From positions 1 through 64,000 of the forward strand of contig JAFMCA010000003.1 of assembly GCA_017858055.1 (NCBI GenBank): a stretch of DNA of 64,000 bases. Direction: 5' to 3'. Each line of letters starts with the position of its first letter. Positions within the stretch are counted from its first letter, which is position 1. The notes beneath the pieces are model-generated. The model did no database searches. It was given only the letters and a program-made list of their open reading frames with translations, and was not told the DNA's origin. The DNA is from Flavobacteriaceae bacterium (lineage in GTDB: Bacteria; Bacteroidota; Bacteroidia; Flavobacteriales; Flavobacteriaceae). Below, in pieces: positions 17,503-26,491 of this stretch. The position numbers and the translations under genes were made by a program.

Positions 17503-19863
17503 TCAAAAGTAAAGCACAAAACCAAAGGAAGGTAAAGGGGTGCTATTTCCTTCTGTAGTAGATAATTGTACCAAACTTTTTGGTAGTACTAAAGTGCCGT
17601 TTTCTCCTCTATTAAGTCCGTATTCAGGTGGGGATGGATTCGGCTGAGCTAAGAAATTCTGAACCTCAAAATAGAGGTTGAACGAAAGATTTTTAAAATT
17701 CCATTTTTTATCAATTCGGATGTCCGCTAAATTAAAGCTGTTCAGTTTTACCTCTCCCAATCGATCGTAATCCAAAATCAACTCTGGATAGGAAACAATA
17801 CTTTGCTCTAAATCTACGGGTACATAGGGGTTCTTTCCAGCAAAACGCCATCGTGCACTTAATTCCCAATTGCGTTTTAATTTATATCCTCCTGAAAAGG
17901 AAATAAGATGTCTGCTATCCCAAACTGAAGGCCTCAGCACACCGTCTGCTCCTGAGAACTCACTAGAAAAATAAGTGTATGCAAAAACACCGTAAAAATT
18001 ATTTGAGAGCTTTTGCTGAAACAAAACCTCTACTCCAGAACTTTGTCCTTCCCCTTCAGATCGAATGGCTTCATTTCCCAAAACCTCAAAACCACCTCCT
18101 TTATTGGCTAAGGATACTCCGTCGATAACGGAAACCGGATAGTTTGCATAATTTTTACGAAACCCCTCAACAGTGAATCGAGAAGCAGGTGTAAGATTGT
18201 ATTCGATCCCTCCTACCCAATGATCGCTTCTGGTGTATGCGGCTTGTTGGTTTGCGAAAATACCCTGCTGGTTTTGGAAACCCAACATGGTATAGGTTGG
18301 TATTTTAAAATAACGCCCTGCGGAGGCATTCAGTTTCCATCTCTGATTTTCTGTCAAAGCATACGAAAATGAAAGTCTTGGGGAAATGTTGTCAAGCAGA
18401 CTAGATCCCTCTGAAAAACTATCCGCATCGGAACGTATCCCCCATGAAAAATCTAGACGATCGTTTAAAAAAGCTCTTGATGCCTTGAGAAAGAGCCCGT
18501 ATTTCACAAAGTTTACGTCCGTATTGTAGGCAATGTCATAATATAAAAAACGGGTGTTGTTTTGATAGGAAGAATTTTGAACATTTACCCCTGTTGACCA
18601 TTTCCATTGATCCCCATATTGGGTTGCTTGAATTCGAAATTTAGTCTCCCACTCGTAAGAGTCGTTCTGAAAAATTGTGCCGGTTTTCGTAGTGTTGTCC
18701 TCATACCGAGCAAATACATTTTCCAATCGATTCGAACTCACTACCGTATTCAAAAACCCTTTACCGTTTTTGTATTTTCTTTTCCAAGCCAATCCTACTG
18801 TTGTACTTCGCTGATCAATTATAGGCACTTGTTCCAAGGCGGCTTGTTGCTCCTCATCAAATTCATCCGGGGCCTTTACTGAAAAATCGTCTATTGCGCC
18901 TATGCCGATAAAAGAAAGGGAATTATAGGCATCTATCTCATGCTTAATTTTCCATTGGTAATCCCAATAATCAGGACGAATGGGAAGCCCTATTAATTCA
19001 AAAAGGAATTGCAAATAACTTCTTCTCAAGGAAAAAAGAAAAGTGGTTTGCGCTGGTTTAGATTTGTCCGTATTGAATAAGGGACCTTCCAAGGTCAATG
19101 CTGTTTCACTCGCACCTAAACGAAGATTTCCCCCAAAACCATTGGCATCTCCCTCGCGTTGTTCAAATGCCAAAACACCCGAAAGGGGGTTGTCGTATTC
19201 GGCTCCAAATGAAGAACTGGATAACGTCACTTCACGAATAAAAGATACATTTACCATTCCTACGGGACCCCCAGCACTCCCTTGGGTACTAAAATGGTTG
19301 ATGTTGGGAATTTCAATTCCGTCTAAATAATAAACAGTTTCGTTTGGTGCCCCTCCTCGAATGATAATATCGTTTCGGAATCCACCTATCGATGGAGAAA
19401 TCCCTGGCATGCTTTGCACTACTTTGGTTATGTCATTATTTCCACCGGGGTAGGTTTCAATTTCGACCACAGAAAAAGTCTGAGTAGAAAGAGGCGTTTC
19501 ACTACTCGATTTGAACGGACTTTGAACCACGATGACTTCCTCCAAACTTTCTGAGATTTCCTCTAGCTTAAACTGCAATGGAATATTTCCTACAGACTTT
19601 AAAATTACATTGTAGAGCGTTTGGGTTTCATACCCCAAAAAACTCACTTGAATATTATAGGTTTGGGTAGGAACATCAAGGAAAGTAAACTTCCCTTCTT
19701 CATTTGTTACCACCCCATAAGAAGTCCCCAAAAGTAAAACAGTAGCTCCTTCTAAAGGTTGCTCACTTTGAGCATCCATAATTTGACCACTTAGCGATCC
19801 AGTGTTCTGAGCAATCAAAAAGCTGGTAAAGCAAACAAAAAGATAGAATAGAATATTTTTCAT
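17503..19863 (-). CDS. TonB-dependent outer membrane receptor
   Basis: Energised outer membrane transporter of 786 aa. It has a Sec signal peptide (about residues 1-18, ending LIAQ), a carboxypeptidase-like regulatory domain (about 22-105, GSLSGQIMDAQSEQPLEGAT), a plug domain (about 120-235, IIIRGGAPNETVYYLDGIEI) and a 22-strand-type barrel ending in Tyr-Phe. It is not a SusC: no SusD gene is adjacent and it is too short. A Rieske lipoprotein gene diverges from it 79 bases upstream. The substrate is unknown. Confidence 0.9.
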   Translation of the reverse strand: MKNILFYLFVCFTSFLIAQNTGSLSGQIMDAQSEQPLEGATVLLLGTSYGVVTNEEGKFTFLDVPTQTYNIQVSFLGYETQTLYNVILKSVGNIPLQFKLEEISESLEEVIVVQSPFKSSSETPLSTQTFSVVEIETYPGGNNDITKVVQSMPGISPSIGGFRNDIIIRGGAPNETVYYLDGIEIPNINHFSTQGSAGGPVGMVNVSFIREVTLSSSSFGAEYDNPLSGVLAFEQREGDANGFGGNLRLGASETALTLEGPLFNTDKSKPAQTTFLFSLRRSYLQFLFELIGLPIRPDYWDYQWKIKHEIDAYNSLSFIGIGAIDDFSVKAPDEFDEEQQAALEQVPIIDQRSTTVGLAWKRKYKNGKGFLNTVVSSNRLENVFARYEDNTTKTGTIFQNDSYEWETKFRIQATQYGDQWKWSTGVNVQNSSYQNNTRFLYYDIAYNTDVNFVKYGLFLKASRAFLNDRLDFSWGIRSDADSFSEGSSLLDNISPRLSFSYALTENQRWKLNASAGRYFKIPTYTMLGFQNQQGIFANQQAAYTRSDHWVGGIEYNLTPASRFTVEGFRKNYANYPVSVIDGVSLANKGGGFEVLGNEAIRSEGEGQSSGVEVLFQQKLSNNFYGVFAYTYFSSEFSGADGVLRPSVWDSRHLISFSGGYKLKRNWELSARWRFAGKNPYVPVDLEQSIVSYPELILDYDRLGEVKLNSFNLADIRIDKKWNFKNLSFNLYFEVQNFLAQPNPSPPEYGLNRGENGTLVLPKSLVQLSTTEGNSTPLPSFGFVLYF

Positions 19864-19942
19864 CCTTCAAAAATAATTCATTTTGATTCGATTTGAAATT
19901 TATTGTTTAATTTATTTTCTTTGTATTTAAACAAAAAAATAA

Positions 19943-20383
19943 ATGAGTAGCAAAGATCGACGCGAATTTTTAAAAACAGCTTGTATGCCAGTTGTTTTGG
20001 CAGCATTTGGTATTTCAGTTTTAGAGGCTTGTTCCACAGAAGAAGATGATGATTCCTATGAATATGGCGCTTCGGGTTCCACCAGTAATCCATCCGACCC
20101 TGTAAAACTCGATATCTCATCAAGTGATTTTAATTCGTTGCAAACTGTAGGGGGATGGCTAAACTTCACGTCCAAAAACATTTTACTTGTAAGAATCAGT
20201 GAAACGGAAATACGGGTATTTGACAATAAATGTCCACATCAAGGAAATCGTGACAAGTGGACTTATAACGGCAGTCAATTTACATGTGGCTATCATAACA
20301 ACTCTTATTCGGATTCTTGTTCTGGTGCACTGACTTGTTATGATGCTGAATTAGAGGGCAATAATCTTACGATTACGTTCTAA
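19943..20383 (+). CDS. Exported Rieske [2Fe-2S] lipoprotein (first of three)
   Basis: A 146-aa Rieske protein with a Tat-like lipoprotein signal: RREFLKT at 6-12 and lipid Cys30 (VLEAC). After an acidic linker comes a small Rieske domain with cluster ligands Cys97/His99 (CPH) and Cys115/His118 (CGYH). Two more Cys (126, 132) follow and are kept in the paralogs at 34330 and 34828. The usual CPxHG box is altered to CxxHN. It is divergent from a TonB receptor. The electron partner is unknown; Tat export fits a protein folded with its cluster. Confidence 0.88.
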   Translation: MSSKDRREFLKTACMPVVLAAFGISVLEACSTEEDDDSYEYGASGSTSNPSDPVKLDISSSDFNSLQTVGGWLNFTSKNILLVRISETEIRVFDNKCPHQGNRDKWTYNGSQFTCGYHNNSYSDSCSGALTCYDAELEGNNLTITF

Positions 20384-20934
20384 TTTTTAGATTTCTTTCG
20401 TTCAACTTTTCGCTGGGCTTTATCCAATTGTTTTTGGTGCATGTTTTGTTGCACTTCTTTCTGGATTTCTAGCTTTTTATCAAACGCTCCACGGAGGCCT
20501 TCTATATCTTCTCCAGATATTTTGTATTGGTCACCAGCTTGAAGACTAATGTCTTCAGAACCAAAACTTGCCTTGTCGGTCTGCTTACGCATAATTTCAC
20601 GTGCTGCGTTTAAGTTGTAATACAAGCCTGGATCGATCATTTTATTGGAAACAAAATGCTCTTTTTTATTTTTATCCCATCGAACAAAAACAAAACCTCC
20701 CTGGACAGAATCCAGCTTCACTTGATACACGTGGGCATGATTCGGGAGTGTTTGATATACTCGAATTTCTTCAGGAACATACCCTGCAGTATAAAGCAAC
20801 TCCTGAACAAAGGCAAATTGTGTTTCCAAAGAGGGATCAGCATATAAGGAGGGGTCCTCAACGAGTAGCTCTTCTTGACCATAACAATTTGAAAAAGGGA
20901 GAAGAAGTAAGAGTAAAATTTTGAAAGTTTTCAC
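20380..20934 (-). CDS. Secreted protein of unknown function (184 aa)
   Basis: I do not recognise a family. The N-terminus is a clear Sec signal (MKTFKILLLLLLPFSNCYGQ, cleavage near residue 20). The body is mixed, with no Cys cluster or catalytic motif; the last about 45 residues are strongly charged and probably a helix or coiled coil, rich in Gln, Lys and Glu. It overlaps the upstream YhhN-like gene by four bases, so the two are co-transcribed and perhaps functionally linked. Its stop overlaps that of the Rieske gene. Confidence 0.75.
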   Translation of the reverse strand: MKTFKILLLLLLPFSNCYGQEELLVEDPSLYADPSLETQFAFVQELLYTAGYVPEEIRVYQTLPNHAHVYQVKLDSVQGGFVFVRWDKNKKEHFVSNKMIDPGLYYNLNAAREIMRKQTDKASFGSEDISLQAGDQYKISGEDIEGLRGAFDKKLEIQKEVQQNMHQKQLDKAQRKVERKKSKN

Positions 20935-21623
20935 CGTTCTAGTTTAAATTCTGAGATTTTTTCTGGTTCCATTTGTTGCTCTTCAAAATACAAAAAAGCA
21001 CGGATGATTAAAAAAAAGCCAATCCCATGTAAGATAGGAATTGAAAATGTAAAGACTTCTTCATTAAAATATTTTTTATTGTAAGTTAAAAATACATCTC
21101 GAATAGAAAAGATTAAAATCCCAATGCATAGGAGATAGTTTTTCTTCGATGCATTAATGAGAAGGTTCATAATGGATATACTCCCAAAGATGGAAAGGGT
21201 CAGACCATAAACTAGTCCGTGGAGTTTCATTTCTCCCAAGGAGGCATATACATGATTTAAAAATACGGCTAAGTAGGACCGGTATAGTAATAGCCCTAAA
21301 AAATGCGCTTTAAATGAGTACAGTTTCCAAAATTTTGCAAAAGCAGCGAGTAAACATAACTGCATGATCCAGTAGAAGAAAACAGCCCATTGTAAAAAAA
21401 TCGGTGACCGTTCAATCATTAAAAGAACATCTCCCAACCAAACAAACAAAAAGGCCAAGAGGACTAATGTAGTTTTCTTTTTTGAACTTAAAAGATAATA
21501 CAGAAATAAGGAGGGGATCAGAAGAGGTTCAACGATATATCGATAGTGATGAAGACTTTGACCATAAAAGTTGGAATCCATCAAAGTGATGAATAAAAAA
21601 AACACAAGAATGAGGGGCCTCAT
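20931..21623 (-). CDS. YhhN/TMEM86-like membrane protein
   Basis: Integral membrane protein of 230 aa with about eight hydrophobic segments. The pattern FVWLGDVLLM (about residues 60-69) and the later FSIRDVFLTYNKKYF fit the YhhN family, whose animal relatives hydrolyse lysoplasmalogens. The second motif has Arg where Ser is usual (SD changed to RD), so activity is uncertain. It starts 12 bases after the zinc-type TonB receptor gene and overlaps the 184-aa secreted protein gene. Confidence 0.6.
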   Translation of the reverse strand: MRPLILVFFLFITLMDSNFYGQSLHHYRYIVEPLLIPSLFLYYLLSSKKKTTLVLLAFLFVWLGDVLLMIERSPIFLQWAVFFYWIMQLCLLAAFAKFWKLYSFKAHFLGLLLYRSYLAVFLNHVYASLGEMKLHGLVYGLTLSIFGSISIMNLLINASKKNYLLCIGILIFSIRDVFLTYNKKYFNEEVFTFSIPILHGIGFFLIIRAFLYFEEQQMEPEKISEFKLER

Positions 21624-21635
21624 AAGAATAATGTA

Positions 21636-24050
21636 TCAATATTTTAAAACGAGCTGAAGTTGAAACGTGCGTCCCATTTCACTTGCATAGTATCGCAATC
21701 TATTCAGGTAATCATTGTAGGTTGTATTCGTTAGATTTTGTACTATAAAACGCAGCGTGCTATTCAAGCTACTTTGATTTTTTAAAGGTAATGAAAAATA
21801 GAAATCTAAAGTATGGTACCCTTTTGGAGGAGTACTAATATCAATTTCTCTCTGAATAATGGATCCTGATTCAATCCGATTGACTTCAAAATTAGTGTTT
21901 GGAAATCGATTTTGAGAAGCAGTCATCCGATGAACCAATTGAATTTCCATCTTATCTCCAGAAAATGAATATTTCAATTGTTGGTATAAATTAAATGGAG
22001 GAACCATAATAAGAGGCACATCCTTTGATACATCCTGAGCATAGGTATAGGCCGTATTTAAAGTGTAGTCCAAACGCTTTACAAATTGAATTGTAGCATA
22101 CGCATCCCATCCCCACATAAAAACTCGAGTAGCCTCATAAGACCAGACGGGAAAAGCTCCTCTAGTGGTTTGTTCTACTCCGGTAGGCAGAATATAAATG
22201 AAGTTCTCTACCGCATTCAAATATGGATTGAATCCGAAAGTAAATTGATTCCCTTCTTTCTGAATTCCAAAAAGAATTTTATGAGAAGTTTCTTTTTTCA
22301 AGCTCAGGTTACCATATTCTATGGTTGCCAAAGAGTGGTGCAATCCATCACTAAAAAGCTCTGATACATTCGGTGCTCTTTGGGTCAATATATAAGAGAA
22401 AGTTGTTTTGAAGTTGTCCTCCAAACCTATTGAAATTCCTGTCTGAGCACTGAAATTAGAGAAATTAAGCTTTGGATTCACTAGCAATTGAGTCCCAAAA
22501 TCTCTTTGTTCGTAATCGGAATACAAAAGTCTGTACCTCCTATCAATCCAATCAGCAGTATCATAAAACTTTTGTACATCCATATGGACTTGATCAAATC
22601 GTAAACCCCATTCCCAACGAAATACATTTGTAAGTTGAAAATTTCCAGTAATAAAACTCCCCAACTGATATTTGAGATAATCCGGAACAAGTCGTTTGAC
22701 CCCAGTTTCCGGATTTGAATAATTGTCCTGTAAAAATGCATTCATCCCTGCTTCAAACTCCCATTCAAAACCTTTTTTCCATTGGATACTCCCCAAAAAA
22801 TCATGCGTTTGTAGGGTTAAATCGATGGCTGGACGATCCGATCGGTTACCTCTTCGAACATCAAACTCTTTTCGGGAATTGATTTGGTAGTTGTAATCCA
22901 AACGAATCAAAGATTGCGCTGTAAGATGATTAAAATAACTGGTCTGTATTCCTTGATGCAAAGCTTGCTGCTTGGGGGCTTCTATAGCATACCCAAAAGG
23001 ATCTATCCGAATGGGCACCTCAGCTTCAATGGCGCGTAACAAATCTTGAATGTTTCCAATGTGAGCAGACCTTAGTATCCCGGTTTCATTTTGAAAGCGA
23101 GAATAGTTGAGTTGCCATCCTTTCAATATTTTAGACCGACCTAAGGTCAAACCGAAATTGGTCTCTTTTAAGCCTGTATTGGTTAGGAAGTAATCCGGAG
23201 CCTTACGATCGCCAAATTGTTTAGCACCAATTTGACCCGAAATATAATAGCCGTTGTCAAACGATTTTGTAAGCCTACTACTAAGACTCCCCCCTTTTCC
23301 GTTATCCACACCGTTAAGTACCGAAGTTCCATACAGACTGTCCTTTAATCGTATTCGCTGGGGAGAAAGTACAATCATTCCTCCTGAAGCATCTCCTCCG
23401 TATTTCAGTGCAGCAGCCCCTTTGACCACTTGTACACTTTCAAATCCATTGAGATCAATGTTAGGGGCGTGGTCTGCTCCCCATTCTTGGTCTTGTAATC
23501 GCATCCCATTCGCGATGATGGCTACACGACTTCCATACAGTCCATGGATCATTGGTTTTGCGATCGCATTCCCCGTTTTTAAGCTGGATACTCCAGGTAA
23601 ACTGCTGAGTGTTTCTGCTAAGCTCTGATTACTTAATAAAGTAAGTTGATCAGCATTCAATCGGGATTCCTGAACACTTGCATTTACTTGAGTTATTCCA
23701 TTTTCTAGTAGAACAATCTCTTGAAGTTCATTGATATGGTGTTCCAATTCAAATTTTAATTCCGTATTGGATTGAACCACTACCCTCCTGGAGATGGTAT
23801 CGCATTCTACATGGGTGACAAGAATAAGAATTGAGCCTTCGCATATATCTTTAATTAAAAAATACCCCTCTTCATCGGTTTGCCCAAACAAATCAGTCCC
23901 CTGAATTGAGACCACCGCGCCAAAAATAGGATCTCCATCATGTAAATCCGTGACGACACCTTCAATCCGATAGCTACACGACTGAGCATTTAAAGCTTGA
24001 ATGCTACTAAGAATGCAGAACAAAACAAAAAAGGATCGAACGATATGCAA
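21636..24050 (-). CDS. TonB-dependent receptor, probable metal (zinc) type
   Basis: Outer membrane transporter of 804 aa: signal peptide (about 1-22), a carboxypeptidase-like domain (about 28-110), plug (about 130-240) and barrel. The plug segment GSRVAIIANGMRLQDQEWG resembles ZnuD-like and other metal-type receptors rather than SusC or siderophore receptors. It is preceded by a lipoprotein gene (14 bases away) and a small His-rich protein gene, a cassette recurring in Flavobacteriia beside receptors of this type. Zinc as substrate is an inference from that context and the plug sequence. Confidence 0.85.
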   Translation of the reverse strand: MHIVRSFFVLFCILSSIQALNAQSCSYRIEGVVTDLHDGDPIFGAVVSIQGTDLFGQTDEEGYFLIKDICEGSILILVTHVECDTISRRVVVQSNTELKFELEHHINELQEIVLLENGITQVNASVQESRLNADQLTLLSNQSLAETLSSLPGVSSLKTGNAIAKPMIHGLYGSRVAIIANGMRLQDQEWGADHAPNIDLNGFESVQVVKGAAALKYGGDASGGMIVLSPQRIRLKDSLYGTSVLNGVDNGKGGSLSSRLTKSFDNGYYISGQIGAKQFGDRKAPDYFLTNTGLKETNFGLTLGRSKILKGWQLNYSRFQNETGILRSAHIGNIQDLLRAIEAEVPIRIDPFGYAIEAPKQQALHQGIQTSYFNHLTAQSLIRLDYNYQINSRKEFDVRRGNRSDRPAIDLTLQTHDFLGSIQWKKGFEWEFEAGMNAFLQDNYSNPETGVKRLVPDYLKYQLGSFITGNFQLTNVFRWEWGLRFDQVHMDVQKFYDTADWIDRRYRLLYSDYEQRDFGTQLLVNPKLNFSNFSAQTGISIGLEDNFKTTFSYILTQRAPNVSELFSDGLHHSLATIEYGNLSLKKETSHKILFGIQKEGNQFTFGFNPYLNAVENFIYILPTGVEQTTRGAFPVWSYEATRVFMWGWDAYATIQFVKRLDYTLNTAYTYAQDVSKDVPLIMVPPFNLYQQLKYSFSGDKMEIQLVHRMTASQNRFPNTNFEVNRIESGSIIQREIDISTPPKGYHTLDFYFSLPLKNQSSLNSTLRFIVQNLTNTTYNDYLNRLRYYASEMGRTFQLQLVLKY

Positions 24051-24064
24051 AATGGCTAAGAAAT

Positions 24065-24610
24065 TTAATTTTCTATTTGTAGGGTAAAATCAACAGCGAT
24101 ATCTGTTTCTCCACCAAAGTCACTTCGAGCACTCCCCGTCTTTTGAATAGGCTCATGAATCAAATAAACTCGAACAACTCCACTTCCCGAATTTGATGTT
24201 GACCACAAGGTATTTACATAGAGTGGATTTTGATAACTGTCCAAGACATCTGAAGGGGCTTGTTCAAATTCAATAGCAACTCCAGAAAATTCATAAAAAA
24301 TCTGATGCTCATCTGCTTCCTTTTTTACCTCGTTGGTGATGTTCTCCACAGCCCCAGGATCACTTTCGTCTAAAAATGATACCGATACGGTGTACTGCGT
24401 ATTTGATTTTAAACCTATTAATGGACTTTGATCTAAGTCTGAGGTCCAGCGAATCGTCTCACTGGGAGCTCCCTCCCGTGAAAACGTCAATGCCACGGTG
24501 GTGATTAGCTCTTGTTCCTCAACAAGCACAGGATCCTCTTTGGTACAAGCTAGGAATCCTGCAAAAAGGAAAATTGATAGAATTTGGTAGGTATAAAAAT
24601 GTGTTTTCAT
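24065..24610 (-). CDS. Lipoprotein of the metal-receptor cassette
   Basis: A 181-aa lipoprotein with lipid Cys22 (GFLAC). The rest resembles small all-beta lipoproteins encoded next to ZnuD-like receptors in Bacteroidota: it has TVALTFSREG, a variable loop and several acidic residues plus His in EADEHQIFYEF, which could contact metal. No enzymatic motif is visible. It lies between the His-rich peptide gene and the receptor gene, all on the minus strand, so it is probably a surface or periplasmic helper for the receptor. Confidence 0.75.
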   Translation of the reverse strand: MKTHFYTYQILSIFLFAGFLACTKEDPVLVEEQELITTVALTFSREGAPSETIRWTSDLDQSPLIGLKSNTQYTVSVSFLDESDPGAVENITNEVKKEADEHQIFYEFSGVAIEFEQAPSDVLDSYQNPLYVNTLWSTSNSGSGVVRVYLIHEPIQKTGSARSDFGGETDIAVDFTLQIEN

Positions 24611-24684
24611 TTATTTTAATGTGTATTGATTTTAGATTATAGTATTTCCTGAAAAGAAAATAAACTAGGTTAGGTATGAAAAAA

Positions 24685-25020
24685 TCAACAAACTGGGGGA
24701 CCCCTAGGAGTAGTAAAATAAATGTCTAAATTGTAAAATGAAGCACGATCCCGATCTACTTTTTCATGAAAAATAATAGGGACAAATAGTTCAATCGGAG
24801 CTAAATTGGTTTCAGCTAAAAAATGAAAATAATAGTCCAGCACATCATTGTGCAAAGTGCTGGAATGTAAATGTGTTGTATTGTGTTTACATTCCTTCTG
24901 AGTGGAATGAAAAGAATAAGCGTGTATAACTTTCAGTCCCGAAGGAAGAAGGAAAAAAAGAACGAGGATAAAACTCCAAGTTTTATAGATTAAGGGCAAT
25001 ATATTTTTTTGGTGAAACAA
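24685..25020 (-). CDS. Small His/Cys-rich membrane-anchored protein
   Basis: A 111-aa protein with one hydrophobic segment (about residues 10-30) followed by a region of many His plus Cys (HAYSFHSTQKECKHNTTHLHSS is the core, about 33-54) and the C-terminal tail RGPPVC. The pattern suggests metal binding outside the cytoplasm, and its place ahead of the lipoprotein and receptor genes supports that. No ATG exists: translation would begin at TTG 25020, two bases after the DUF1080 stop, or at TTG 24999. Confidence 0.62.
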   Translation of the reverse strand: MFHQKNILPLIYKTWSFILVLFFLLPSGLKVIHAYSFHSTQKECKHNTTHLHSSTLHNDVLDYYFHFLAETNLAPIELFVPIIFHEKVDRDRASFYNLDIYFTTPRGPPVC

Positions 25021-25022
25021 TA

Positions 25023-25766
25023 TTACAGCTTTCTAATTTTGATGTTTCTGAAGGAGATAATTCCGGGATGATCTTGCAGACAAAGATAGCCTTCCTGATA
25101 TTTTCCAAAACCTTCCATGTCAGAAAATTTACTGTTTTCCACCATAGTATCCCATTCTGGTCCGTGAAGAGGAAATCGATTGATTTCTTCCCCATTATGA
25201 ACTACTGTTCCTAAATTACTCTCATGGTTGATAGTGATATGATAGGTATTCCATTCCCCAGCGGCTTTTGCCATGACCCGATCAGGAGCAATCATATCAT
25301 ATAATGCTGCGGTTGTATGGACTTGGTTTTTTGGGTCATCCCCATAAATTTCAGCATCAATAATTTGAATTTCGGGACCAGTTAAGTACGGATGGTCGTA
25401 CTGTAAATCTTCACTTACCCCCCACATAAATCCACTATTTGAGTTAGGAGATAATTTCCATTCAAATTGAATTTCAAAATTTTTATACTTTTCATTGGAA
25501 ATTAAACTCTTATTGCCTTTCCCTTCCGCTGTTTCAGAATTATAGGTAAAAACACCCTCTTCTACAGACCAGCCTGTTTTTTCACCCGCTTCATTTTGAT
25601 AGATATGCCATCCTTCTAATGAGTTTGAATTACTGAGGTTTTTCCATTCTTCAGCAACCTCTTCAGTCGCTTCTGAAGAATTTTCATTTTGTTTTTTTTG
25701 GGTGTTCTGACAACTTAAAGTTAGTACACTTATACACAAGATTATATAGATAGAATTTCTTTTCAT
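25023..25766 (-). CDS. DUF1080 lipoprotein (3-keto-disaccharide hydrolase family)
   Basis: Lipoprotein of 247 aa with lipid Cys19 (LTLSC) followed by a Gln/Asn/Glu linker. The DUF1080 domain (about residues 42-247) is a concanavalin-like beta sandwich: LEGWHIY, FEWKLSPNSNSGFMWGV and GPEIQIIDAE match the family. Characterised relatives cleave 3-keto-glucosides, so a role in sugar catabolism outside the cell is likely. No glycoside operon surrounds it; the scoB stop lies 63 bases upstream and the metal cassette directly downstream. Confidence 0.88.
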   Translation of the reverse strand: MKRNSIYIILCISVLTLSCQNTQKKQNENSSEATEEVAEEWKNLSNSNSLEGWHIYQNEAGEKTGWSVEEGVFTYNSETAEGKGNKSLISNEKYKNFEIQFEWKLSPNSNSGFMWGVSEDLQYDHPYLTGPEIQIIDAEIYGDDPKNQVHTTAALYDMIAPDRVMAKAAGEWNTYHITINHESNLGTVVHNGEEINRFPLHGPEWDTMVENSKFSDMEGFGKYQEGYLCLQDHPGIISFRNIKIRKL

Positions 25767-25829
25767 GATACGTGGTTATTTATTTAAAAGTATAAAAAAA
25801 AATAACACCACTTTGAAGAGATCCTAAAA

Positions 25830-26488
25830 TTAAACCCATTGAATTTCAGGAACAATGTCGGGGACAATCAACTTTCCCTCAGTTGCCCGAATAATTTGAT
25901 CGACCTCTACACCGGATGCTCGCTCTTTTAAACAAAACCCTTGAGGAGTAATCTCTATTACCGCAAGATCCGTGACAATTTGATTCACACAACCGACACC
26001 TGTGAGTGGTAGAGTGCATTTTACTTTGAGTTTAGAATTTCCCTTTCGATCTGTATGCATCATGGCCACAATAATTTTTTTTGCCGAGGCCACCAAATCC
26101 ATAGCACCCCCCATACCTTTCACAAGTTTACCAGGAATTTTCAATTAGCGATGTCACCCTCTTGATCTACCTGCATCGCCCCCAATACGGTTAGATGAAT
26201 GTGTCTCCCACGAATCATTCCGAAACTCGTAGCGGTATCAAAAAAACTTGAACTTGGAAGTGTACCAACGGTTTCTTTGCTCGCATTGATGAGATCAGCG
26301 TCCTCTGCTCCTTTCATTGGAAAAGGACCAACTCCAAGTAATCCATTTTCACTTTGAAATTCAACTTGAAGTGCTTGGGGTACAAAATTTGCAACCAATG
26401 TAGGAATTCCAATTCCAAGATTCACATAATACCCATGGTGAAGTTCTTGTGCGATTCGCTTTGCAATTTCCTCTTTCGTCAGCGGCAT
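25830..26488 (-). pseudogene. scoB: 3-oxoacid CoA-transferase subunit B, frameshifted
   Basis: Two frames together make one subunit B. 26488-26141 encodes residues 1-115, with the catalytic Glu in SENGLLGVGP, and ends at GDIAN-stop. 26144-25830 continues as IPGKLVKGMGGAMDLV in another frame. Restoring one G after AATTG (near 26141) would give the expected GDIANWKIPGK and a normal subunit of about 219 aa. So one base is missing relative to the family. It may be a real mutation or a sequencing error; the rest is undamaged. The enzyme moves CoA from succinyl-CoA to a 3-oxoacid and needs subunit A, encoded three bases upstream. Confidence 0.88.
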
Positions 26489-26491
26489 TTC

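Noticed and set aside
17503-19863. SusC-like assignment of the first TonB receptor
   Set aside because: No SusD gene is adjacent, the length is below SusC proteins, and the neighbours are not polysaccharide enzymes.
19868-19875. TATTTTTG (minus strand) as promoter of the TonB receptor at 17503
   Set aside because: It would put the transcription start at the ATG itself (leaderless); possible but not supported by anything else.
24685-25020. His-rich frame as a chance ORF because it lacks an ATG
   Set aside because: The membrane segment, His/Cys cluster, RGPP-type end and cassette position are too coherent; kept as a gene with moderate confidence.
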